This document shows, one piece after another, positions 24,696 to 31,924 of a stretch of DNA of 64,000 nt. Position 1 is the stretch's first letter, and the number at the start of each line of letters is the position of its first letter. The stretch is taken from the NCBI RefSeq assembly GCF_036013745.1, contig NZ_CP107880.1:8618001-8682000 (forward strand), in the 5' to 3' direction. A program made the position numbers and the translations under genes. A model generated the notes under the pieces. The model was not told the DNA's origin, searched no databases, and saw only the letters and a program-made list of their open reading frames with translations. Source of the DNA: Streptomyces sp. NBC_00483. Lineage in GTDB: Bacteria > Actinomycetota > Actinomycetes > Streptomycetales > Streptomycetaceae.

Positions 24696-26657
24696 ATGAT
24701 CAACGATGCCTCCAAGTCCTCCGACGTCGACGTACAGGCCCTGACCGCGCTGCTTGACGGTGAGTACGCCGAGATCCGCGATCTGGTGCGCACGAATCTG
24801 TCGACGCACGCCTCCGTTCTCGAAGAGGCCGAGGAGCTCGGCATCGATGCGTTCCGTGAGCGGGTGCGCGAGCTCACGGTCGAACTGGCGGCCACCGGCC
24901 AGACGGGGATGGGGTTCCCGAAGGAGTACGGCGGGGGCGGTGACATCGGCGCCTCGATCGCCGCGTTCGAGACACTCGCCTACGGAGATCTGTCGCTCCT
25001 GGTGAAGGTGGGGGTGCAGTTCGGCCTCTTCGGCGGCGCGATCCTGCACCTCGGCACCGAGCGGCACCACCGGGCCCATCTACCGGATCTGATCACCGGG
25101 AAGCTGATGGGCTGCTTCGCGATGACCGAGACCGGGCACGGCTCCAACGTCCAGGCGCTCGGCACCGTGGCGACGTACGACACCGCGAGCCAGGAGTTCG
25201 TGATCACCACGCACGGCGACGCCGCGCGCAAGGATTACATCGGCAATGCCGCCCGGCATGCCGAACTGGCAGTCGTCTTCGCCCAGTTGGAGGTGGCTGG
25301 CAGGTCGGAAGGGGTGCACGCGTTCGTCGTGCCGATCCGTGTCGACGGCGCGACGGCACCGGGCGTACGGATCGAGGACGCCGGCCGCAAGATGGGGCTC
25401 AACGGAGTCGACAACGGTCGCCTCTGGTTCGACGGAGTGCGGGTGCCGCGCGAGGCGCTGCTCAACCGGTTCGCCGATGTCACGCCCGACGGCGCGTACG
25501 AGAGCCCGATCGAGAACCCCGGCCGCCGTTTCTTCACCATGCTCGGAACCCTGGTCCAGGGGCGGGTCAGCGTCGGTGGCGGCGCGATCAACGCGGCCAA
25601 GGTCGCCCTGGCGATCGCCACGAAGTACGCGGTGCGCCGTCGGCAGTTCGAGGCGGCGTCGGACGGCGAGGAGCAGCTGCTGCTCGACTACGGGATGCAC
25701 CAGCGCCGCCTGCTGCCGTTGCTCGCCCGCACGTATGCCCTGCACTTCGCCCAGGATGTGGTGCGTACCCAGTTGCACGAGGTCTTCTCGGGAGACCGGG
25801 ACGACGAGCAGGCGCGGCGGGAGCTGGAGGCACGGGCCGCCGGCACGAAGGCGCTGGGCACCTGGCACGCGACACGGACGATCCAGGAGTGCCGCGAGGC
25901 GTGCGGCGGCGCCGGCTACCTCGCCGTCAATCGGTTCGCCGCGCTCAAGGCCGACAGTGACGTCTTCACCACCTTCGAGGGCGACAACCACGTCCTGCTG
26001 CAGCTCGTGGCGAAGGGGCTCCTCACGAACTACGCGCACGAGTTCGAGGACCTCGACCAGCTCGGCATGGTCCGGTTCGTGACCGGTCAGGCCGTGGAGA
26101 CGGTCATCGAGAGGACGTCGGTGCACAAGCTGCTGGAGCGCGTGCGCGACCTGCTGCCCGGCGGCGACGAGTGGGACCAGGAGGCCGGTCTGCTCGACCG
26201 GGACTACCAACTCGCCATGGTCCGTTTCCGCGAGGAGCACATGCTCGCCGGCCTGGCGCGGCGGCTCAAGCGCGGGTTGGACGAGAAGGGCGATCCCGGT
26301 GTCGTCTTCTCCCACGTACAGGACCACGTGATCTCGGTGGCCCGCGCGCACGTCGAACGCCTGGTCCTCGAGGCGTTCGTCGACAAACTGCGCACGCTGC
26401 CGGACGGCGGGGACGACGGGAACGACGACGGCAACAAGGTCGCACTGGGGTTGTTGTGCGACCTGTTCGCGCTGTCCACCATCGAGTCCGACCGGGCGTG
26501 GTTCATGGAGCACGGCCGGCTGACCGTCCAGCGTTCCAAGGCGATCAGCCGTGAGATCAACAACCTCTGCCGAAAGGTCAGGCCGCTCGCGGTCGATCTC
26601 GTCGACGCATGGGGCATCCCGTCGGCGATGCTGCGCTCTCCGGACCTGGTGGGCTGA
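24696..26657 (+). CDS. Acyl-CoA oxidase/dehydrogenase family enzyme
   Basis: A 653-residue flavoenzyme. It has the acyl-CoA dehydrogenase core with the FAD/substrate signature CFAMTETGHGSNVQALGT (about 139-156). The FAD-binding segment REACGGAGYLAVNRFAALKAD and the catalytic Glu in TTFEGDNHVLLQLVAKGLL (about 427-445) follow. The extra C-terminal helical domain of about 200 residues makes it as long as peroxisomal acyl-CoA oxidases rather than 380-residue dehydrogenases. The reaction would be the first step of fatty acid beta-oxidation, passing electrons to oxygen or a flavoprotein. It is monocistronic. Confidence 0.88.
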   Translation: MINDASKSSDVDVQALTALLDGEYAEIRDLVRTNLSTHASVLEEAEELGIDAFRERVRELTVELAATGQTGMGFPKEYGGGGDIGASIAAFETLAYGDLSLLVKVGVQFGLFGGAILHLGTERHHRAHLPDLITGKLMGCFAMTETGHGSNVQALGTVATYDTASQEFVITTHGDAARKDYIGNAARHAELAVVFAQLEVAGRSEGVHAFVVPIRVDGATAPGVRIEDAGRKMGLNGVDNGRLWFDGVRVPREALLNRFADVTPDGAYESPIENPGRRFFTMLGTLVQGRVSVGGGAINAAKVALAIATKYAVRRRQFEAASDGEEQLLLDYGMHQRRLLPLLARTYALHFAQDVVRTQLHEVFSGDRDDEQARRELEARAAGTKALGTWHATRTIQECREACGGAGYLAVNRFAALKADSDVFTTFEGDNHVLLQLVAKGLLTNYAHEFEDLDQLGMVRFVTGQAVETVIERTSVHKLLERVRDLLPGGDEWDQEAGLLDRDYQLAMVRFREEHMLAGLARRLKRGLDEKGDPGVVFSHVQDHVISVARAHVERLVLEAFVDKLRTLPDGGDDGNDDGNKVALGLLCDLFALSTIESDRAWFMEHGRLTVQRSKAISREINNLCRKVRPLAVDLVDAWGIPSAMLRSPDLVG

Positions 26658-26672
26658 CCCACCAGGCTGTGC

Positions 26673-27188
26673 TCAGGGCGCGGTGTCGTGTTCGACTTCG
26701 AGTTCGCGCTTGAGGTTGTGCAGCGTCTTCTCGATGTTGCGTTGTTGGAACGTGGCGAACGTCTTCCCGGAGGTGGCGACACGGTCGAAGGCGTTGGCCA
26801 CGAATGTCGGCCAGGCGCGCCGGTCGTCGGTCCAGGTCTCCGTCACGCGGGTGCCGCTGCCGACCTCCTCGAACCGGTACTCCCAGGTGGCGATGGGGCC
26901 GCGCAGGAACGGCCGGCTGAGCCCGATCGCATGCACGCGGAACGCGAAGCGGTGACCCGGCTCGGCCGCTGTGACCGTGCATCGGGTCGTCCACCGGAAC
27001 GCTCCGCGCTTGTTGCGGCCGACGAACGTGGTGCCGGGGCCGGCCGGCCCCGCGGGTGACTCGTCCGTCGTGCCGAGGTTCTCGGGGCTCCAACGCCCCA
27101 TGTCCGCGGGGCGGCTGACGGCCTCGTACGCGGCGTCCGGCGACACGGCGATGGTGATGCTGTCGCTCACGGTGAAGACGCGGGCCAC
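26673..27188 (-). CDS. SRPBCC-family (polyketide cyclase/dehydrase-like) protein
   Basis: A 171-residue START-fold protein: VSDSITIAVSPDAAYEAVSR opens the domain and GRWSPENLG and TWEYRFEEVGSGTRVTETW are typical later strands. GTG 27188 is chosen because GGAGG lies six bases upstream; the longer frame starting at 27227 adds 13 unlikely residues. Members bind hydrophobic ligands in a deep cavity. It converges with the acyl-CoA oxidase gene with only 15 bases between the stops. Function unknown. Confidence 0.82.
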   Translation of the reverse strand: MARVFTVSDSITIAVSPDAAYEAVSRPADMGRWSPENLGTTDESPAGPAGPGTTFVGRNKRGAFRWTTRCTVTAAEPGHRFAFRVHAIGLSRPFLRGPIATWEYRFEEVGSGTRVTETWTDDRRAWPTFVANAFDRVATSGKTFATFQQRNIEKTLHNLKRELEVEHDTAP

Positions 27189-27268
27189 GGGGTTCCTCCA
27201 ACTGACGGCATTCGGCTTCCGACTCACGACGCGAACTTACTGCTGAGTAGGAGCATCGCATGTCGAGG

Positions 27269-27293
27269 GCATACCGAGCAGGAAGGGGGGTAC
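27269..27293 (+). promoter_or_regulatory. Candidate SigB/SigF-type promoter of the dps gene
   Basis: GCAT (27269-27272), 15 bases, then GGGTAC (27288-27293) fits the GNNT-N14/16-GGGTA(C/T) consensus of Streptomyces SigB-type promoters. It lies 33 bases before the Dps start. Confidence 0.4.
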
Positions 27294-27326
27294 GGGGTCG
27301 GGACAATCCCGTACGAGACAGGAGAT

Positions 27327-27890
27327 ATGACGTTGACCTCCGAGGCTGCCCCGAAGTACACCGTGCCCGGCATCACGGCCAAGGATGCCGGGACCATGAT
27401 CTCGCTGCTCCAGCAGCGTCTGCATGCGCTGAACGACCTTCATCTGACGCTGAAGCACGTGCACTGGAACGTCGTGGGCCCGCATTTCATCGCCGTGCAC
27501 GAAATGCTCGACCCGCAGGTCGACCGCGTCCGGGCCATGGCCGATGACGTCGCCGAGCGCATGGCCACCCTGGGCGGGGTCGCCCATGGCACGCCGGGCG
27601 CGCTGGTCGCGGAGCGCTCGTGGCAGGACTACAGCGTGGGCCGGGCCGATGCCATCGCCCATCTCGGTGCGCTCGATCTCGTCTACACCGGTGTGATCGG
27701 GGACCTGCGTGCCGCGGTCAAGGAGGTGGGAGCCGTCGACGCGGCCACCGAGGACCTGCTGATCGGGCAGCTGCGGGACCTGGAACAGTTCCAGTGGTTC
27801 GTGCGAGCCCATCTGGAGACCTCCGGCGGCACCCTCGCCACGGCCGACGCCTCCACCGAACTGGACGCGGCGCGTTCCAGCGCACGGTGA
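27327..27890 (+). CDS. dps: Dps-family DNA-binding ferritin
   Basis: A 187-residue mini-ferritin that oxidises and stores iron and protects DNA. The ferroxidase His and Asp/Glu ligands are in LKHVHWNVVGPHF and AVHEMLDPQVDRVRAMADD, the standard Dps arrangement. Helices C and D follow, with RDLEQFQWFVRAHLE near the end. It has a short N-terminal and a flexible C-terminal tail (about 20 residues), which in actinobacterial Dps proteins help DNA binding and assembly. GGAGAT precedes the ATG. Its place beside an anti-sigma ATPase and SigB-type sigma gene fits stress induction. Confidence 0.93.
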   Translation: MTLTSEAAPKYTVPGITAKDAGTMISLLQQRLHALNDLHLTLKHVHWNVVGPHFIAVHEMLDPQVDRVRAMADDVAERMATLGGVAHGTPGALVAERSWQDYSVGRADAIAHLGALDLVYTGVIGDLRAAVKEVGAVDAATEDLLIGQLRDLEQFQWFVRAHLETSGGTLATADASTELDAARSSAR

Positions 27891-28000
27891 CCGACACCGC
27901 GCCGACCGAGACAGGGCAGGTGCGTAACCCGGGCAACGTGTGGGGCCCTCCGGGTCGGGCAGACGAATACGGACCGATCCGATGAGAGCGGTGACCGCAC

Positions 28001-28444
28001 ATGTACGACGCCACAGCCGACGGCGTGATGACCGTTGTGGAAGCGGTGGGAACGGTGGAAACGGCACCAGAGCCGGAGTGCGAGGACATCAGCTGCGCGG
28101 ACGCCCGAATGCAGGTCCGCTCGGTACTGAAGGAGGCGTGCGGCGGCCTGTCCCTGGCCCGCGCGCAGCAACTGCGTGACGACGCGCTGCTCGTGGTGAG
28201 CGAGTTGATCACGAACGCGCTGCTGCACGCGGGAGCCGTGACCGGCTTCCGCGCCCGACTGGCCGGGAACGAGCTGCAATTGCGGGTCAGTGATGCCAGC
28301 CCTGAGGTGCCGAAGGACCTGTCGCCGGTGCTCGGCCGCCAGGGCGGGTACGGCTGGACGATCGTCCAGCGCCTGTGCTCGCGCGTGCAGGTCGACAGGG
28401 AGCCGGGTGGGAAGACGGTCACTGCTGTCCTGGCTCTGGCGTGA
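28001..28444 (+). CDS. Anti-sigma factor-type ATP-binding protein (RsbW/HATPase_c_2)
   Basis: A 147-residue protein with a GHKL fold: the N-box reads LLVVSELITNALLHAG, and the glycine segment GGYGWTIVQRLCSRVQV closes the ATP site. Such proteins bind and inhibit a SigB-type sigma factor and phosphorylate a STAS antagonist. It precedes a SigB-type sigma gene by 117 bases, suggesting that they are partners, although the STAS partner is missing here. Streptomyces has many such kinases with other roles, so the pairing is inference. Confidence 0.85.
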   Translation: MYDATADGVMTVVEAVGTVETAPEPECEDISCADARMQVRSVLKEACGGLSLARAQQLRDDALLVVSELITNALLHAGAVTGFRARLAGNELQLRVSDASPEVPKDLSPVLGRQGGYGWTIVQRLCSRVQVDREPGGKTVTAVLALA

Positions 28445-28475
28445 ACGCCGTGTGACAGGACACATCTGACCGTAT

Positions 28476-28500
28476 GTATACGCGCATGACATGGGGGTAA
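28476..28500 (+). promoter_or_regulatory. Candidate autoregulatory SigB-type promoter of the sigma gene
   Basis: GTAT (28476-28479), 15 bases, then GGGTAA (28495-28500), 62 bases before the sigma factor start. It resembles the GNNT-N15-GGGTA consensus, though the last -10 base is A. Confidence 0.4.
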
Positions 28501-28561
28501 CCGCAGGCGTACGAGGATGGATGCCCGAAGCTCACACGACGAGAGACAGGGGACAACGGCA

Positions 28562-29431
28562 ATGACCACCGCGGCAGTTCACCAGCAGACGCACATCACG
28601 GCCGACGAGGCCGAGGTGAATCTGATCGAGCGCGCCTATGCCGATCCTTCCTCTGTTCGCCCGAAGGACGCCCGAGAGATCGGGCGGCACTTCTTCGACC
28701 GCCTCGCTCGGCTGGAGGAGGGCACGCACGAGTACAGCTACGTGCGCAACGTGCTGATCGAGATGAATCTCTCTCTGGTGCGGTACGCGGCCGCCAGGTT
28801 CAGGCACCGTGGGCCCGAGGAGATGGAGGACATCGTCCAGGTCGGCACGATCGGCCTGATCAAGGCGATCGACCGGTTCGAGCTGACCCGCGAGGTCGAG
28901 TTCACGTCCTTCGCCGTGCCCTACATCGTCGGTGAGATCAAGCGGTTCTTCCGTGACACGTCCTGGGCCGTGCATGTGCCGCGCCGTCTGCAGGAGGCGC
29001 GGGTCGAACTGTCCAAGGCGAAGGAGGAGTTGAGCACCCGGCTGGGACGCTCGCCCTCGACGGCGGAGCTGGCGGAGCTGATGCAGCTCGACGTGGCGGA
29101 GGTGGCCGAGGCGCAGAAGGCGTCCAACGGCTACAACAGCGTCTCCCTGGACGCGGCGGTGAACGGGGCCGACGACGAGTCCGACACGATGCTTGCCGAG
29201 TTCATCGGCATCGATGAGGACCGCTTCGAGCTCGTGGAGAACTTCCACTCCCTCGCCCCGCTGATCGTGGACCTGAACGAGCGGGACCGGCGCCTGATCC
29301 ATCTCCGCTTCGTCGAGGAGCGCACCCAGCAGGAGATCGCCGACGAGCTCGGCTGCTCCCAGATGCATGTGTCCCGCCTGATCTCGAAGGTGGTCGCCCG
29401 GCTCCGCGAGGGGCTGATGGCGGCGGAGTAA
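28562..29431 (+). CDS. SigB/SigF/SigG-family RNA polymerase sigma factor
   Basis: A 289-residue group 3 sigma factor. Region 2 is clear: EMEDIVQVGTIGLIKAIDRF and FTSFAVPYIVGEIKRFFRD, the -10 recognition surface of the SigB/SpoIIAC group. Region 3 starts at VHVPRRLQEARVEL, and region 4 carries RFVEERTQQEIADELGCSQM, the -35 helix-turn-helix. ATG 28562 is used; ATG 28517 would add 15 residues. It is probably controlled by partner switching (the ATPase at 28001 and the phosphatase at 30251). It is 60-70% similar by eye to the sigma factor at 50633. Confidence 0.92.
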   Translation: MTTAAVHQQTHITADEAEVNLIERAYADPSSVRPKDAREIGRHFFDRLARLEEGTHEYSYVRNVLIEMNLSLVRYAAARFRHRGPEEMEDIVQVGTIGLIKAIDRFELTREVEFTSFAVPYIVGEIKRFFRDTSWAVHVPRRLQEARVELSKAKEELSTRLGRSPSTAELAELMQLDVAEVAEAQKASNGYNSVSLDAAVNGADDESDTMLAEFIGIDEDRFELVENFHSLAPLIVDLNERDRRLIHLRFVEERTQQEIADELGCSQMHVSRLISKVVARLREGLMAAE

Positions 29432-29486
29432 AGCCGTCTGGATGCCTTCTGGATGCCCACTGGATGCCTTCTGTAGAGAATTGAGT

Positions 29487-29519
29487 GCGCTGCGCCGCCC
29501 ATTCCGGGCGGCGCAGCGC
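29487..29519 (+). terminator. Hairpin terminator of the sigma factor gene
   Basis: A perfect 14-bp inverted repeat (GCGCTGCGCCGCCC at 29487-29500 and its complement at 29506-29519) with a 5-base loop, 56 bases after the sigma stop. Short GGATGCC(T/C)(T/A)CTG direct repeats lie between stop and stem. Confidence 0.85.
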
Positions 29520-29558
29520 CATGTTCACGGTGAAGTCGTCCGCGATCCCCGAAACGAG

Positions 29559-29608
29559 CGCGCCCGTGGTGGGCCGCTCCATGAAAGGGGCGGACCACCA
29601 CGGGCGCG
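29559..29608. terminator. Second hairpin between convergent sigma and CsbD genes
   Basis: A 19-bp inverted repeat with one mismatch (29559-29577 and 29590-29608) and a 12-base loop, 35 bases beyond the CsbD stop on the minus strand, so it probably ends that gene. Confidence 0.75.
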
Positions 29609-29643
29609 AGCGCGGTGAATTACGGGCGCGAGCGTGGTGAATT
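29600..29643. repeat. Tandem 22-bp repeat at the 3' end of the CsbD gene
   Basis: ACGGGCGCGAGCGCGGTGAATT (two blocks, 29600-29621 and 29622-29643) with one mismatch. It overlaps the terminator arm and touches the CsbD stop codon; probably slippage. Confidence 0.75.
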
Positions 29644-29816
29644 CAGCGCTTGCCGATGTCCTTGGTCTTTTCCTTGGCCTGGCGGGCGTCGCCCTTCATT
29701 TGCTGGGCGCGGCCTTCTGCTGTGAGGCGTTCGTTGCCCACGGCGCGTCCGGCGGCTTCCTTGACGGCGCCAGTGACCTGCTCGGTCTTTGCCTTGGCCT
29801 TCTCGCCGGCGGTCAT
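29643..29816 (-). CDS. CsbD-family stress protein (57 aa)
   Basis: A short gene read on the minus strand: it begins MTAGEKAKAKTEQVTGAVKE, continues with AAGRAVGNERLTAEGRAQQM and ends KTKDIGKR, the standard CsbD pattern (k-x-G-x-vKe-x-G-x-x-x-gn-x-x-l-x-a-e-G-x-x-q). CsbD proteins are small, charged and induced by the general stress sigma factor in Bacillus; their molecular role is unknown. AAGGAG lies 11 bases before the ATG. It converges with the SigB-type sigma gene, which fits a shared stress regulon, although I see no GGGTA promoter immediately upstream. Confidence 0.88.
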   Translation of the reverse strand: MTAGEKAKAKTEQVTGAVKEAAGRAVGNERLTAEGRAQQMKGDARQAKEKTKDIGKR

Positions 29817-30004
29817 TTCCGCTCACACTCCTTGGCATCGACATCATGTGCTGCCCTCCGATTGGCCACTCTGCAGCGAGGCAAACATCCTCGAGGTCAG
29901 CCCGCGGCGAGCGGCGGCCGCAAGGGCCGGTGGTACCGATGGTGATGCGAGCCTGAACAAGGCGCCGAGCGGCGCGCGGCATGGGCAGTGGCGCGCGCTG
30001 AAGG

Positions 30005-30036
30005 GGTGGGCCCGGCCTGGGACGGCCGGGCCCACC
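30005..30036. terminator. Perfect hairpin in the CsbD/phosphatase intergenic region
   Basis: GGTGGGCCCGGCC (30005-30017) pairs with 30024-30036 around a 6-base loop. No plus-strand gene ends before it, so it may shield the phosphatase gene from upstream transcription or be a leader structure. Confidence 0.6.
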
Positions 30037-30222
30037 TCGCGTGCGTGAGATGAAGTGGGCTTCTCGAGAGAAAGTGCGGGCTCTGTCGCCGATTTCGGTT
30101 TGTCTCCGCCGTCTTGGGTACCCGGCGCGTGCTCTTGACGGCTCGGCAGTTTTTGTCGAGTGGCGGGGCCGTGGGTGCGCAAGGTCGGACGTGGTTGTCA
30201 AGGGTTCCAACGAAGGGTGGTG

Positions 30223-30245
30223 GGGTCCCGCACTGTGCGGGACCC
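30223..30245 (+). promoter_or_regulatory. Hairpin abutting the phosphatase start codon
   Basis: GGGTCCCGCA (30223-30232) pairs perfectly with 30236-30245 around the loop CTG. The stem ends two bases before GTG 30248 and five before ATG 30251. The only purine-rich ribosome site, GAAGGG (30212-30217), lies on the other side of the stem. Confidence 0.55.
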
Positions 30246-30250
30246 GCGTG

Positions 30251-31924
30251 ATGAAGTCCCCAACGGAGCCGGTGAGTTCCCGAAGCGCCAGACCTGCTGC
30301 CGGCCTCGGCGCGACGTACCCGTCGGTCACGGTGGACGGGGCGGGCCGCGTGCTGTCCTGCAGCGGCGAGGCCGTCGCCCTCCTGGAGGGTGTGCGGACC
30401 GGTGCGTTGCTCGCGGACGTGGCGCCTTCCTGGCTGGCCGAAGCGCACGCCGACATCGCCGGGGCCGCCGCGGACGGCGGAGCGGGTCCGTCCGCGGCGG
30501 TGAGAGGCCGCATCGGCGAGGCGACGGTGGACGCGTTCCCGAGCCGCGCGGCCGACGGCGGAGTGTCGTGGCGACTGGTCAACGACCGTGAACTGCGCAA
30601 CGTACAAGCGGAGTTGGCCCGCGAGAGGGCCCGCTCGCAAGTCCTGCGGGAGGTGTCCGGCGAGCTTCTGGCATCGCTGAACGTGGACCGATGCATGGAA
30701 GCGACCGCCCGCATGGCCGCGGCGCATCTCGCGGACGCGGCGGTCGTCGTCGGCGTCCGGTCCGGCCGCATGTATCCCGTCACCCGCTGCTCCACCGGCG
30801 GGCCGGTGGAGCAGGAGAAGGTCGAGCTGGATCCGCACAGCATGCCGGGCCTCGCGGAGGCGCTGGCGGGCTTCCCTCCCGTGCCCTCGCGATGGATCGA
30901 CCCGGGCCTCGTCCCGGACTGGGTGGTCCCGGAGCAGTTCACGGCCGGGCGGGCGCAGATCGGCTCCATCGTGGTGGTGCCGCTGCCCGGGCACGGTCTG
31001 CCGGCCGGGGCCATCGTGCTGCTGCGGCAGAGCCGGGAAGCGGTGTTCAGCGAATCCGAGGAGGCCCTCGTCCGGCTCTTCGCCGCCCGAGCGGGCGTGG
31101 CCCTGTCCTCGGCGCGCGTCTATGCCGAGCAGGTCCACATCACGGACGTACTGATGCGGGAGCTGCTGCCCCCGGCCCTGGAGAGCGTGCACGGCATCGA
31201 CTACTCCGGCCGCTACCGGGCGGCGTCGGCCACCGATCGGATCGGTGGCGACTTCTACGACGTGCATCCCGCCGACAGCGACGACGCGGAGACCTTCGTG
31301 GTCCTGGGCGACGTGTGCGGCAAGGGGCTCGAGGCCGCCGTACTGACCGGGAAGATCCGCAACACGATCGAGGCGCTGCTGCCGTTCGCCGCCGACCACC
31401 TCAAGCTGCTCGCGCTGCTCAACAACGCGCTGCTGTCCTCGCGCCATTCACGGTTCGTGACACTCGCCCTGGCCTCCGTCCGGCGTGATGGAAGCCGCGT
31501 GCGGCTGCGGGTCTCCAGCGCCGGACACCCCGCCCCGCTGATCCTGCGTGCCGACGGACGGGTGGAAGAGGTGGACACCAAGGGCGTGCTGATAGGAGTC
31601 CTCCCCACGGACCAAGTCACGATCACCACCGCGGCCGTAGACCTCGCACCGGGGGAGACCTGTTTCCTCTACTCCGACGGCGTCACCGAAGCCCGCGGCG
31701 GCCCGCTCGGCGATGTGATGTTCGGCGAACAGCGCCTGCACAACACGCTGTCCGAGTGCGCGGGCCTGCCCGCCCAAGCGGTCACCGAACGGCTCCAGAT
31801 GGTCACCGCGCAATGGGTCGGCGACGGGCCGCACGACGACACGGCCGTACTGGCCATCACCGCGCCGCCCACCAGCCACCACGTGGCCGTGGACGGACAC
31901 ACCCGAGGCAGATTCGCTTCATGA
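30251..31924 (+). CDS. GAF-domain PP2C (SpoIIE-type) phosphatase
   Basis: A 557-residue soluble phosphatase. An N-terminal PAS-like segment of about 110 residues leads through a coiled region (ELRNVQAELARERARSQVLRE) into a GAF domain (about 140-290). The C-terminal SpoIIE/PP2C domain has its metal ligands in DRIGGDFYDV, VLGDVCGKG, YSDGVTEAR and HDDTAVLAI. ATG 30251 (or GTG 30248) is chosen because codon bias begins there. The enzyme would dephosphorylate a STAS antagonist and so release a SigB-type sigma factor. Its stop overlaps the cobalamin-binding protein gene (ATGA), suggesting that protein supplies the signal. Confidence 0.88.
   Translation: MKSPTEPVSSRSARPAAGLGATYPSVTVDGAGRVLSCSGEAVALLEGVRTGALLADVAPSWLAEAHADIAGAAADGGAGPSAAVRGRIGEATVDAFPSRAADGGVSWRLVNDRELRNVQAELARERARSQVLREVSGELLASLNVDRCMEATARMAAAHLADAAVVVGVRSGRMYPVTRCSTGGPVEQEKVELDPHSMPGLAEALAGFPPVPSRWIDPGLVPDWVVPEQFTAGRAQIGSIVVVPLPGHGLPAGAIVLLRQSREAVFSESEEALVRLFAARAGVALSSARVYAEQVHITDVLMRELLPPALESVHGIDYSGRYRAASATDRIGGDFYDVHPADSDDAETFVVLGDVCGKGLEAAVLTGKIRNTIEALLPFAADHLKLLALLNNALLSSRHSRFVTLALASVRRDGSRVRLRVSSAGHPAPLILRADGRVEEVDTKGVLIGVLPTDQVTITTAAVDLAPGETCFLYSDGVTEARGGPLGDVMFGEQRLHNTLSECAGLPAQAVTERLQMVTAQWVGDGPHDDTAVLAITAPPTSHHVAVDGHTRGRFAS

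Larger units (their letters stand above)
29817..30250. other. 434-bp divergent region between CsbD and the phosphatase gene
   Basis: No gene is supported. It holds the CsbD promoter, a perfect 13-bp hairpin (30005-30036) and the hairpin at the phosphatase start (30223-30245). The plus-strand frame from 30041 is open into the phosphatase but lacks Streptomyces codon bias before about 30250. Confidence 0.55.

Noticed and set aside
29897..31447. Long minus-strand frames across the phosphatase gene
   Set aside because: Antisense to the GAF-PP2C gene; only the short CsbD gene further down has a real domain on that strand.
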